Shown here in pieces: positions 8,147 through 15,713 of a DNA stretch of 64,000 bases. Source of the stretch: Rhizobium sp. BK418 (GTDB lineage Bacteria > Pseudomonadota > Alphaproteobacteria > Rhizobiales > Rhizobiaceae); contig NZ_SLZK01000003.1 in assembly GCF_004341105.1 (NCBI RefSeq), forward strand, positions 744,001 to 808,000, given 5' to 3'. A model generated the notes under the pieces. The model worked only from the letters and a program-made list of their open reading frames with translations, ran no database searches and was not told the DNA's origin. Position 1 is the stretch's first letter; every line of letters starts with the position of its first letter. Position numbers and translations under genes: made by a program.

Positions 8147-9058
8147 GTGGCGTTGAGCTACAGCGTCTATGACGTGTTCACCGACACCAAGCTTGCCGGC
8201 AATCCGCTGGCAGTGATCTTCGACGGCGAAGGACTTGGCGACGCCGCCATGCAGGCGATCGCTCGCGAGACGAACCTGTCCGAAACGGTTTTCGTGCAGC
8301 CGGCCGACAATCCGGCCTATACGGCTCGTATCCGCATCTTCACGCCCGGTCGTGAATTGCCCTTTGCCGGCCATCCGACCGTCGGTACCGCGATTGCGTT
8401 GGCGGAAAAGGCACACCCGGCGGGGACACTCGACCTCGTTTCGGTGCTGGAGGAAAATGTCGGGCCGGTGCGCTGCGCCGTCAGGCTTCGGGAAGGCGAG
8501 GCGAGCTTTGCCGAATTCGACCTGCCGCGCAAATCCCAGCAGATCCACCTGTCGCTCGACAAAGCCGGCATCGCCGACGCGCTGTCGCTGAAGGCGACGG
8601 AAATCGGCTTCGAGAATCACGTGCCGTCGATCTGGAGCGCCGGCGTTCCCTTCCTCATGGTACCGGTTCACGATGTCGGCGCGGCGAGGCGTATGGAATT
8701 CGATCCGCAGCTCTGGGAAAAGACCGTTCCCTTCGTCGATGGCGCGCTCGCCTCGGCCTATGTCTACTGTCGCGGCGGCGTCAACCATGTCGCGAAGTTC
8801 CATGCCCGCATGTTTGCAAGCGGCATGGGCATTTCCGAGGACCCGGCGACAGGCTCTGCAGCCGCCGCTCTCTCCGGCGCAATCAACCATTTCGACCGGC
8901 TGACGGACGGGCATCACCCTGTTCTCATCGAGCAGGGCGTGGAAATGGGCCGGCCGTCCTTCATCCACCTGCATATGGATATCGAAGGCGGGGCCATCTC
9001 GAACGCCCGGATCGGCGGTCAGGCGGTGCGGATAGCAACCGGCACGCTCGACCTTTGA
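8147..9058 (+). CDS. PhzF-family isomerase/epimerase
   Basis: The gene starts with GTG at 8147 behind AGGGAGG. The 303-residue protein shows the PhzF two-domain (diaminopimelate-epimerase-like) fold: SVYDVFTDTKLAGNPLAV, the general acid/base Glu46 in NLSETVF, the PFAGHPTVGTA loop and the C-terminal DPATGSAAAALSG motif. PhzF acts in phenazine synthesis, but no other phz genes are here, so this is probably a metabolic isomerase of unknown substrate. Confidence 0.93.
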   Translation: MALSYSVYDVFTDTKLAGNPLAVIFDGEGLGDAAMQAIARETNLSETVFVQPADNPAYTARIRIFTPGRELPFAGHPTVGTAIALAEKAHPAGTLDLVSVLEENVGPVRCAVRLREGEASFAEFDLPRKSQQIHLSLDKAGIADALSLKATEIGFENHVPSIWSAGVPFLMVPVHDVGAARRMEFDPQLWEKTVPFVDGALASAYVYCRGGVNHVAKFHARMFASGMGISEDPATGSAAAALSGAINHFDRLTDGHHPVLIEQGVEMGRPSFIHLHMDIEGGAISNARIGGQAVRIATGTLDL

Positions 9059-9125
9059 TTTCATTGGATTTCCGGCACCTGACAAAAAAACTTTGCAATT
9101 AACCAAAGAATTTTCGACAGGGCGC

Positions 9126-9154
9126 TAGACAAGCCGGACGATCCTATTTATATG
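9126..9154 (+). promoter_or_regulatory. Candidate promoter of the tRNA-Lys gene
   Basis: TAGACA (9126-9131) and TATATG (9149-9154) are separated by 17 bp and lie about 30 bp before the tRNA. One mismatch from TTGACA in the -35, and TATA in the -10. Confidence 0.45.
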
Positions 9155-9184
9155 CCCCGTCACACCGCGCAGCCAAGCGCGGAC

Positions 9185-9260
<76 letters not shown>

Positions 9261-9293
9261 ATTTCTCCTTCAATGAGAATGAACGTCGCAGAT

Positions 9294-9336
9294 AAAGCCT
9301 TTGATATCCGGGGCTTGTCGGCTTTTTCTGTTTTTT
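9294..9336 (+). terminator. Candidate terminator after tRNA-Lys
   Basis: AAAGCC (9294-9299) can pair with GGCTTT (9320-9325), with a second internal pairing, and is followed by two T-runs. It lies 34 bp behind the tRNA. The stem is short, so confidence is moderate. Confidence 0.4.
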
Positions 9337-9485
9337 CGATTCCGCTGATTCCGCCAGCGGGAATCATCGGCGGCCTTGCCCTCATCATTCTGCGCTTGCC
9401 GGAAATCTCGCTCGGTATTTAACTCGTGGGCCGAGGTCATTGCCGCGGCATCTGCCGCCGCTGGCCAAACCCTGGAGGAGTGTCG

Positions 9486-10148
9486 ATGCGCAATGATAAG
9501 CAGGACCATCCCACCTTGGTCGACGAACATCGGCTGGATGAGAAAGTTCTCGATGTTCTGCATTCCTACCACCGGCGAATCGATGAGGAGCGCCGCAGTT
9601 CGCGCCAGGATGCGCCGGGAGGACGCGATGGGGGGCAGGATCAGCGGATGCGAGCTGTCGGTCCTGAAACCGGCCGATTTCTCAACATTCTCGTCCGCGG
9701 TCTGACGGCGCCGACCATTCTCGAACTAGGCACGTCCTTCGGCTATTCCGGTATCTGGCTTGCCGAGGCCGCGCGGGCGACCGGCGGGCGGCTGATCACC
9801 ATGGAAGTGCATGGCTATAAATCCGCCTACGCGCAGGCGATGGCCGAAAAGGCCGGGCTTGCCGAGCATATCGATTTCCGGGTGGGAGATGCGGTCGCCA
9901 TGATCCGCGAATTGCGAGGCAAGGTGGATTTCGTGCTCGTCGATCTCTGGAAGGATCTCTATCTGCCTTGCCTCGAAGCCTTCTATCCGAAGCTCAATAC
10001 GGGCGCTGTCATCGTTGCCGACAACATGATTTATCCTGTCACTGAAGATGTGAGGATCTATGCCCGGGCCATCAGAGGCAAGCCCGGCATTACCAGCGTG
10101 CTTTTGCCGGTCGGATCGGGGCTGGAGATCAGCCGTTACGAACCGTGA
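9486..10148 (+). CDS. SAM-dependent O-methyltransferase-like protein
   Basis: The ATG at 9486 follows GGAGGAG at good distance, so this start is preferred over in-frame upstream codons. The 220-residue protein is a class I methyltransferase: SAM-binding motif ILELGTSFGYSGIWLA near residue 85, acidic residue in ITMEVH, and DFVLVDLWKDLY plus VIVADNM, as in the catechol/caffeoyl-CoA O-methyltransferase group. The acceptor is unknown. It ends 13 bp from the convergent ICMT-like gene. Confidence 0.85.
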   Translation: MRNDKQDHPTLVDEHRLDEKVLDVLHSYHRRIDEERRSSRQDAPGGRDGGQDQRMRAVGPETGRFLNILVRGLTAPTILELGTSFGYSGIWLAEAARATGGRLITMEVHGYKSAYAQAMAEKAGLAEHIDFRVGDAVAMIRELRGKVDFVLVDLWKDLYLPCLEAFYPKLNTGAVIVADNMIYPVTEDVRIYARAIRGKPGITSVLLPVGSGLEISRYEP

Positions 10149-10161
10149 GCCCGATCGTCTG

Positions 10162-10851
10162 TCACCAGATGCCGGGAAACAGCCGGTATCTCACCTTAAG
10201 GCAATAATCCTCGTAGCCGGGTAGGTTCCGGCGTAACTGGCCTTCCTCGTCGAGGAGTCGCAGGATCAGGCCGGCGAAAATCAGTGGCACGAAGAGAAGG
10301 CCCCACACGGAGGCTAACGCCAGCGGGATGCCAGATGCGAGCGGCAGGACGCCGGCATACATGGGGTGGCGTACAAACGCGTAAGGGCCGGTGGAGACGA
10401 CCTTTTGGCCTTCGGAGACCTCGATTGTGGCCGAGGCAAAGGTATTTTCCCGCAGGACGATAACGACGAACAGGAAACCTGCGGCGATCAGCAGATTGCC
10501 TGCAATGACCGCCCATAAAGGAACGGCCGACCAGTGGAAGCGGTAATCCAGTACCGAGACGATGATAAGTGCGACCATGACGATGCTGGTGAAAATCTGG
10601 ATGCGTTTCTGCACCGGTTCGGTTTCGGCGGCCGGCCCGCCGCGCATGCGCTTTTCCAGAAGTGCCGGGTCGCGATAATAGAAATAGATCGAGGTGCCAG
10701 CCGCCCAGGCGGCAAAATGGGCGACGAAGAGCCAGCCTTGCCAGTACGCGAGCGTACCCGCCGCCAGGAAGACCATGACGGCGAGGGCCACGAGAAACTT
10801 GGCATTGGCTTCGGCGGCCCTGCGGCCGAGATCGGGTGCTACAGTCTGCAT
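10162..10851 (-). CDS. ICMT/PEMT-like membrane methyltransferase
   Basis: The 229-residue protein has about five hydrophobic segments and the family signature STGPYAFVRHPMYAGVL near residue 155, followed by EEGQLRRNLPGYEDY and the terminal YRLFPGIW. These are the hallmarks of the isoprenylcysteine carboxyl methyltransferase / phospholipid methyltransferase superfamily. Bacterial members methylate lipids or small hydrophobic molecules; the substrate is open. It is divergent from the glycosyltransferase gene. Confidence 0.85.
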   Translation of the reverse strand: MQTVAPDLGRRAAEANAKFLVALAVMVFLAAGTLAYWQGWLFVAHFAAWAAGTSIYFYYRDPALLEKRMRGGPAAETEPVQKRIQIFTSIVMVALIIVSVLDYRFHWSAVPLWAVIAGNLLIAAGFLFVVIVLRENTFASATIEVSEGQKVVSTGPYAFVRHPMYAGVLPLASGIPLALASVWGLLFVPLIFAGLILRLLDEEGQLRRNLPGYEDYCLKVRYRLFPGIW

Positions 10852-11035
10852 GACTCCTCCCTCCGCTCACGCTCTGCAATCCATTTACCGCTTTGCCTTT
10901 AGGATATGCAAAGCAGGCGCATGATATCAAACCATTGCCGGCGGCGCGGGTTCTGCCTTCGAGGCCAGGGCTCTGCTTGTGTGCCATCCGGCGATTGGGC
11001 ATGCTTTCCTGCGGGGATTGGGAGATTCGGTGGAA

Positions 11036-12115
11036 ATGGGCAAATCCGTTGATGACGGCGATGTGACGACGAAGCTTTCCATCGTGGCGCCCTGCTACAA
11101 TGAGGCCCTGGGGCTGAACGAGTTCTGCCGGCGCGCGCGGGCAGCGGCGGAGGCAGTTGTCGGCCGATCCTTTGAGATCATCCTCGTCGATGACGGCTCC
11201 AGCGATGATACCTGGGACGTCATATCGGCGCTTGCGGCAGACATTCCACAGGTGCTCGGCGTCAAGCTTCTGCGCAATCACGGCCACCAGCTCGCGGCGA
11301 CTTCGGGCCTTGCGGTGGCGCGGGGCGAACGTGTCCTACTTATCGATGCCGACCTGCAGGATCCGCCGGAGCTGCTGGCTCAGATGATGGCGATCATGGA
11401 TCAGGGCGCCGATGTCGTTTACGGGCAGCGGAACGAGCGCAAAGGCGAGACCCGATTCAAGCTCATCACCGCCTCCGTTTTCTATCGGCTGCTGACGCGG
11501 CTGACATCCATTTCGATCCCGCAGGACACCGGCGATTTCCGGCTGATGAAGGCGCGCATCGTTCATATCCTGCTCAACATGCCGGAGCGGCATCGTTTCA
11601 TCCGCGGCATGGTGAGCTGGATCGGCGGCAGGCAGGTGGCGCTGCGTTATACGCGAGACGCCCGTTATGCCGGCTCGACGAAATATCCGTTGAAGAAGAT
11701 GATCCGTTTTGCGATCGATGCGATTACCAGTTTCTCCATCATTCCGCTGCGGGTCAGCGCCTGGATGGGGCTCGTCGCCGCCGTCTTTGCGGTGGGGCTG
11801 CTGATCTATACGCTCGTGCAATGGTTCGAGGGTAATGTCGTCACCGGCTGGTCGAGCATCATGGCGGCGATTTCCGCCTTGAGTGCGATCCAGCTCATCG
11901 CGCTCGGCACGCTCGGCGAATATGTCGGCCGCCTCGTACAGGAGCACAAGCGCCGGCCGATGTTCATGATCGACTGTGTGGTGCAGGGCGAATTTACATC
12001 CGAATTGCCCGACGATTTCTCCGAGCTCGATACGGCCAGACGCAGATCCGAGCTCGGCAAGCTTCCGCAAGCAGGCGTGATTGCAAGGCCGACCGAGGCC
12101 GCTGTTGGCCGCTGA
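11036..12115 (+). CDS. GtrB-like polyprenyl-phosphate glycosyltransferase (GT2)
   Basis: The 359-residue protein begins with a GT-A domain: LSIVAPCYNEALGL, the nucleotide-sugar site LVDDGSSDDTW, LIDADLQDPPE (DxD-like) and GQRNERKGE. Two membrane helices follow near residues 245-310. This is the GtrB/DPM1-like layout for enzymes that load a sugar onto undecaprenyl phosphate for later surface decoration. A GTG at 11030 with GGAG at better spacing is an alternative start two codons upstream. No flippase or third gtr gene is adjacent. Confidence 0.88.
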   Translation: MGKSVDDGDVTTKLSIVAPCYNEALGLNEFCRRARAAAEAVVGRSFEIILVDDGSSDDTWDVISALAADIPQVLGVKLLRNHGHQLAATSGLAVARGERVLLIDADLQDPPELLAQMMAIMDQGADVVYGQRNERKGETRFKLITASVFYRLLTRLTSISIPQDTGDFRLMKARIVHILLNMPERHRFIRGMVSWIGGRQVALRYTRDARYAGSTKYPLKKMIRFAIDAITSFSIIPLRVSAWMGLVAAVFAVGLLIYTLVQWFEGNVVTGWSSIMAAISALSAIQLIALGTLGEYVGRLVQEHKRRPMFMIDCVVQGEFTSELPDDFSELDTARRRSELGKLPQAGVIARPTEAAVGR

Positions 12116-12280
12116 TATCGGATTGCTGCCGAACATGTTGACAAAAGATTCGACTTCTGCGGCATTTGACCTTTCCGATCCGGGATAAGCGGCGTATGCA
12201 GGCTGCATATCCCTTCGCGCGGTTTGCCCTTCAACTCTCCCGCCTTTGCCCGCGCACCCGAAATTCGCATTGGCAGATCG

Positions 12281-13726
12281 ATGACCGCAGTTCAGACGAG
12301 TAACAAGACAGATGAGGCGGCAGGCGCCCGCCAGGCAAAGATCGTAGCGCTGGTCGTTGCCGTTTCCTTCTTCATGCAGATTCTCGACGGGACGATCGTC
12401 ACAACCTCGTTGCCGCAGATGGCGACGACTTTCGGCGTACAGCCGGTCGCCATGAGCATTGGCATCACTGTCTACATGCTGACCATGTCGGCCTTCATTC
12501 CGCTTTCGGGCTGGCTCGGAGACCGGTTTGGGGCGCGGCGCGTCTTCCTCCTGTCGATCGCCATCTTCACAGGAGCGTCGCTGTTTTGCGGCCTGTCGGG
12601 AAGCCTCACCGAATTCGTTATCGCGCGAGCGGTGCAGGGCGTCGGCAGTGCGCTGATGACGCCGGTCGGGCGCATCATCGTGTTGAAAAATGCCCGCAAG
12701 TCCGAGCTGGTACAGGCGATTGCTCTGATCACCTGGCCGGCGCTGACTGCCCCGGTCGTCGGCCCGGTGCTCGGCAGCTTCATCACCACCTATGCCAGCT
12801 GGCATTGGAACTTCCTGATCAATATTCCGATCGGCCTTGTCGGCATCGCGCTGGTATTGCGCTTCGTACCGGAGCAGCGCGAGGAACGCGTCGGGCCGCT
12901 CGATATCAAGGGATTTTTCCTGAGCGCCGCAGGGCTGACCTTTCTGCTTGCCGGGCTCGAACTATCGGTCAAATGGCAGGGTGGCTTCCTGCCGCTCCTG
13001 GTCATGCTTGCCGCAGGCCTGGTGCTTTCCGTCATGGCGACGCGGCACTTTCTGCGGGTCGACAATCCGCTGCTCGATCTCGCCGCCTTCAAGGTGCAGA
13101 CATTCTCGATGACGACGCTTTCGGCGGGTACGGCCTGCCGCGTCTCGATCAATGCGACGCCCTTCCTCCTGCCGCTGCTCTTCCAGCTCGGCTTCGGCCT
13201 GAGCTCGATTGCCGCCGGCACCTATCTGCTGGTCTATTTTCTTGGCAATCTCGGCATGAAGGTGGTTACGACGCCGCTTTTGCGCTTCTTCGGCTTCCGC
13301 AACGTGCTCTTCTTCAACGGGCTCATCGCCGCCGGCTCGATTGTCGCCTGCGGTTTTCTGACGCCGCAAACGCCTGAAGTCGTCATCTCGGCGCTGCTCC
13401 TCATTGCAGGCCTCTCGCGATCGATGGAATTCACCGCGCTCAATACGCTATCCTTTGCCGATATCGGCCCGTCGCAGAGGAGTTCGGCCTCGACATTGTC
13501 CAGCATGCTGCAACAGATTTCCATGCTGCTCGGCGTTGCGGTTGCGGCGGCAGTGCTCAACATTTCCTCCGGGCTTCGCGGGGCTGCGGACCCGATGCTC
13601 GGTGATTTCCGCTGGGCCTTCTTCGTGGTCGGCATGATCGGCTTTTTATCCTGCCTGCGCTTCCTGCAGCTTGCTACCGATGCGGGTGCTGAAGTTTCTC
13701 ATCACCGGCGCTTTCAAAAAAGTTGA
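12281..13726 (+). CDS. DHA2-family multidrug efflux MFS transporter
   Basis: The 481-residue protein has about 14 membrane segments. Family motifs are FMQILDGTIVTTSLPQMA in helix 1, GWLGDRFGARRVF in the loop between helices 2 and 3, and ARAVQGVGSALMTPVGR. This is the EmrB-type drug:proton antiporter family. The start at 12281 is chosen because the following 25 residues are typical; an earlier in-frame ATG at 12224 has no better support. No EmrA-like adaptor is adjacent, so it probably works as a single inner-membrane exporter. Confidence 0.9.
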   Translation: MTAVQTSNKTDEAAGARQAKIVALVVAVSFFMQILDGTIVTTSLPQMATTFGVQPVAMSIGITVYMLTMSAFIPLSGWLGDRFGARRVFLLSIAIFTGASLFCGLSGSLTEFVIARAVQGVGSALMTPVGRIIVLKNARKSELVQAIALITWPALTAPVVGPVLGSFITTYASWHWNFLINIPIGLVGIALVLRFVPEQREERVGPLDIKGFFLSAAGLTFLLAGLELSVKWQGGFLPLLVMLAAGLVLSVMATRHFLRVDNPLLDLAAFKVQTFSMTTLSAGTACRVSINATPFLLPLLFQLGFGLSSIAAGTYLLVYFLGNLGMKVVTTPLLRFFGFRNVLFFNGLIAAGSIVACGFLTPQTPEVVISALLLIAGLSRSMEFTALNTLSFADIGPSQRSSASTLSSMLQQISMLLGVAVAAAVLNISSGLRGAADPMLGDFRWAFFVVGMIGFLSCLRFLQLATDAGAEVSHHRRFQKS

Positions 13727-13734
13727 CTGACCGC

Positions 13735-13759
13735 GGAACCATTTGCACTCCCCTGCGTT
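13735..13759 (+). promoter_or_regulatory. EcfG-type general stress promoter
   Basis: GGAACC (13735-13740) and CGTTA (13756-13760) give GGAAC-N16-CGTT, the consensus for EcfG/RpoE-type general stress sigma factors of alphaproteobacteria. It would drive a leader of about 220 nt and the receiver-kinase gene at 13992. Confidence 0.6.
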
Positions 13760-13857
13760 AACGCATGAATTTCAGTATCCGTGTTCACAATTTTTAGAGG
13801 GGTTCCGGCTGCAGCCGGGAAGGGGCGATATTCTCGATGCTACTCTCCTTCGATCTG

Positions 13858-13893
13858 CCTATCATTTGGCGTCTTCTCATGCCAAATGATAGG
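13858..13893. repeat. 13-bp perfect inverted repeat in the leader of the receiver-kinase gene
   Basis: 13858-13870 and 13881-13893 are perfect reverse complements (arm CCTATCATTTGGC) around a 10-nt spacer. A separate 14-bp palindrome, CCGGCTGCAGCCGG, lies at 13805-13818. No T-run follows, so neither looks like a simple terminator. Both lie between the stress promoter and the gene start. Confidence 0.7.
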
Positions 13894-13991
13894 TGTAGTC
13901 TACGTGCGCCTGTCCATGTACGACAGTTTCATGCAGAAGGAATCGGCGGCCTCGCAGCCGGTATTGCTGCGGAAACAAGCCCGGAGGCAGA

Positions 13992-15047
13992 ATGAGCGGG
14001 TCCAGCGGCAATACGGGCGATCCCATCCGTATCCTCTATATAGACGATGACGAAGCGCTGGCGCTGCTGATGCAGGAAAATCTCGGCAGGCGCGGCTTTA
14101 CGCTCGAATGGGCGAGCGACGGGGCGTCCGCCCTTGCGCTGCTCGCCGAAGGAGGTATCGAAGCCGTCATTCTCGAACATTCCCTGAAGACTGAAACCGG
14201 GCTCGATATCCTGCCGCGCATCGTGGCGATGCCGGATCATCCGCCCGTCATCTATGCCACCGGCTCGGACGATACGAGCGTTGCGGTCGCAGCGCTGAAA
14301 GCCGGCGCCGACGACTATGTCCTCAAGGGCGTTTCGCCCGATTATTTTGATCTTCTGGCCGCTGCCCTCGAACAGGGGCTGGAGCGCGCTCGTTTCCTGC
14401 GGGACACGGCACAGGCGCAGGAGGTGATCCGCCAGCAGCGCGACCATGCAGAGATGCTGCTTGCCGAAGTTAATCATCGCATCGCCAACAGCCTCGGCCT
14501 CGTCGGCGCACTGATCCGCATGCAGTCCTCCGTGACGAGGGATCAGGTGGCGATCGACGCGCTGCAGGAAACGCAGATGCGCATCAATGCGATCGCCAGC
14601 GTCCACCGCCGTCTCTACACCAACCGGCAGGTCGGCATGGTGCAGGTAGATGAGTATCTGAGTAGCCTGCTGACCGAGCTGGAAGCCTCGATGCGAGACG
14701 AAAAACGGCCGCATCACGTGGTATTGACCGCCCAGCCGACCAATCTTGCGACAGATAAGGTCATCACGCTCGGCCTGATCGTCAGCGAACTCGTCACCAA
14801 CGCTTTCAAATATGCTTATCCGGAGGGCAACCCGGGCGAGATCAAGGTCATCGCCGAGCAGGAAGGTGATGTGCTCAGGGTCACTGTGGAAGATAGTGGC
14901 CAGGGCTTCGACCCATCGGATTCGGCGAAGGGAACCGGTCTCGGCACGAGGATATTGAACGCTATGGCCGGCAGTCTGAAATCTGAACTTACATATGATC
15001 CGGAGCATCGCGGCACGAAGGCGATACTGGTTTTTTCCGTGAGCTGA
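13992..15047 (+). CDS. Receiver-histidine kinase hybrid (HisKA_2 family), altered acceptor
   Basis: The 351-residue cytoplasmic protein has an N-terminal receiver (ILYIDDDEALA, residues ~14-130), then a HisKA_2-type kinase with H-box EVNHRIANSLGLV (His162) and a C-terminal ATPase domain (SELVTNAFKYAYPEG, DSGQGFD, GTGLG). The receiver Asp is replaced by Glu62 (AVILEHSL), so it probably cannot be phosphorylated in the normal way. Kinases of this type feed the PhyR-NepR-EcfG stress pathway in several alphaproteobacteria, consistent with the EcfG-type promoter upstream. AGGCAG gives the ribosome site. Confidence 0.88.
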   Translation: MSGSSGNTGDPIRILYIDDDEALALLMQENLGRRGFTLEWASDGASALALLAEGGIEAVILEHSLKTETGLDILPRIVAMPDHPPVIYATGSDDTSVAVAALKAGADDYVLKGVSPDYFDLLAAALEQGLERARFLRDTAQAQEVIRQQRDHAEMLLAEVNHRIANSLGLVGALIRMQSSVTRDQVAIDALQETQMRINAIASVHRRLYTNRQVGMVQVDEYLSSLLTELEASMRDEKRPHHVVLTAQPTNLATDKVITLGLIVSELVTNAFKYAYPEGNPGEIKVIAEQEGDVLRVTVEDSGQGFDPSDSAKGTGLGTRILNAMAGSLKSELTYDPEHRGTKAILVFSVS

Positions 15048-15065
15048 CGCGTCGGAAGGAGCATC

Positions 15066-15623
15066 ATGAATAGCGATGTCGTCTGCACGCCCGGGGAGGT
15101 CCATGATTTCTGGTTCGTCCGCTGCGGCCGGAAGGAATGGTTCGAATCGACTGCCGAGTTGGACGAGGAAATCCGGGCACGATTTCGTGCAACCCACCTC
15201 GCGCTTGCCCGCGGCGTGACCGAGGAATGGCGCTCCAGCCCCGAGAGCCGGCTTGCAGCCGTCATCGTGCTCGACCAGTTTCCGCGCAATATCTATCGGG
15301 CCACGCCGCTTGCCTTTGCGACCGACGGGCTGGCGTTGCGCGAGGCGAAAATGGCGCTTGCCGTTGGCGCCGATCACGCCGTCGACGGCATCCAGAAGAC
15401 CTTTTTCTACATGCCGTTCGAGCATGCGGAAGACCTCGTCGAGCAGGACCGCTCGGTGGCGCTCTTTACGGCGCTCGGCGACGAAGAGTTCCGTGACTAC
15501 GCGCTTCGCCACCGCCAGGTGATCGCGACTTACGGGCGCTTTCCGCATCGCAACGCCATTGTCGGGCGGGAGTCCAGCGAGGCCGAACTTGCCTATCTGG
15601 CGCTTCCCGGCTCAGGTTTCTGA
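15066..15623 (+). CDS. DUF924 family protein
   Basis: The 185-residue protein contains the DUF924 hallmarks VHDFWF, AAVIVLDQFPRNIYR and FFYMPFEHAEDLVEQ, then YGRFPHRNAIVGRES. The family is all-helical, TPR-like and of unknown function. It starts 18 bp behind the receiver-kinase gene with GGAAGGAG upstream and may share its transcript, and so may be part of the same stress response. Confidence 0.9.
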   Translation: MNSDVVCTPGEVHDFWFVRCGRKEWFESTAELDEEIRARFRATHLALARGVTEEWRSSPESRLAAVIVLDQFPRNIYRATPLAFATDGLALREAKMALAVGADHAVDGIQKTFFYMPFEHAEDLVEQDRSVALFTALGDEEFRDYALRHRQVIATYGRFPHRNAIVGRESSEAELAYLALPGSGF

Positions 15624-15713
15624 GCTGCCGTCCGGAAATTCCGCCTTTCTGTCGCCTTTCTTTCCTATAAAAGCGGTCATCTAAATGATGAGACGAATCC
15701 ACGCGGGGGCTTC

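Noticed and set aside
8147..9058. A phenazine biosynthesis function for the PhzF-like protein
   Set aside because: No other phz genes are nearby; PhzF homologues are widespread metabolic isomerases.
11336..12805. A 489-codon minus-strand frame over the glycosyltransferase and drug exporter
   Set aside because: It spans two recognisable plus-strand genes and reads as charged low-complexity sequence.
13781..14050. A short plus-strand frame overlapping the start of the receiver-kinase gene
   Set aside because: It runs across the inverted repeat, has no ribosome site at its ATGs and no recognisable sequence.
13929..15548. A 539-codon minus-strand frame over the receiver-kinase and DUF924 genes
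   Set aside because: The plus-strand proteins have clear domains, ribosome sites and codon use; the minus product has none.
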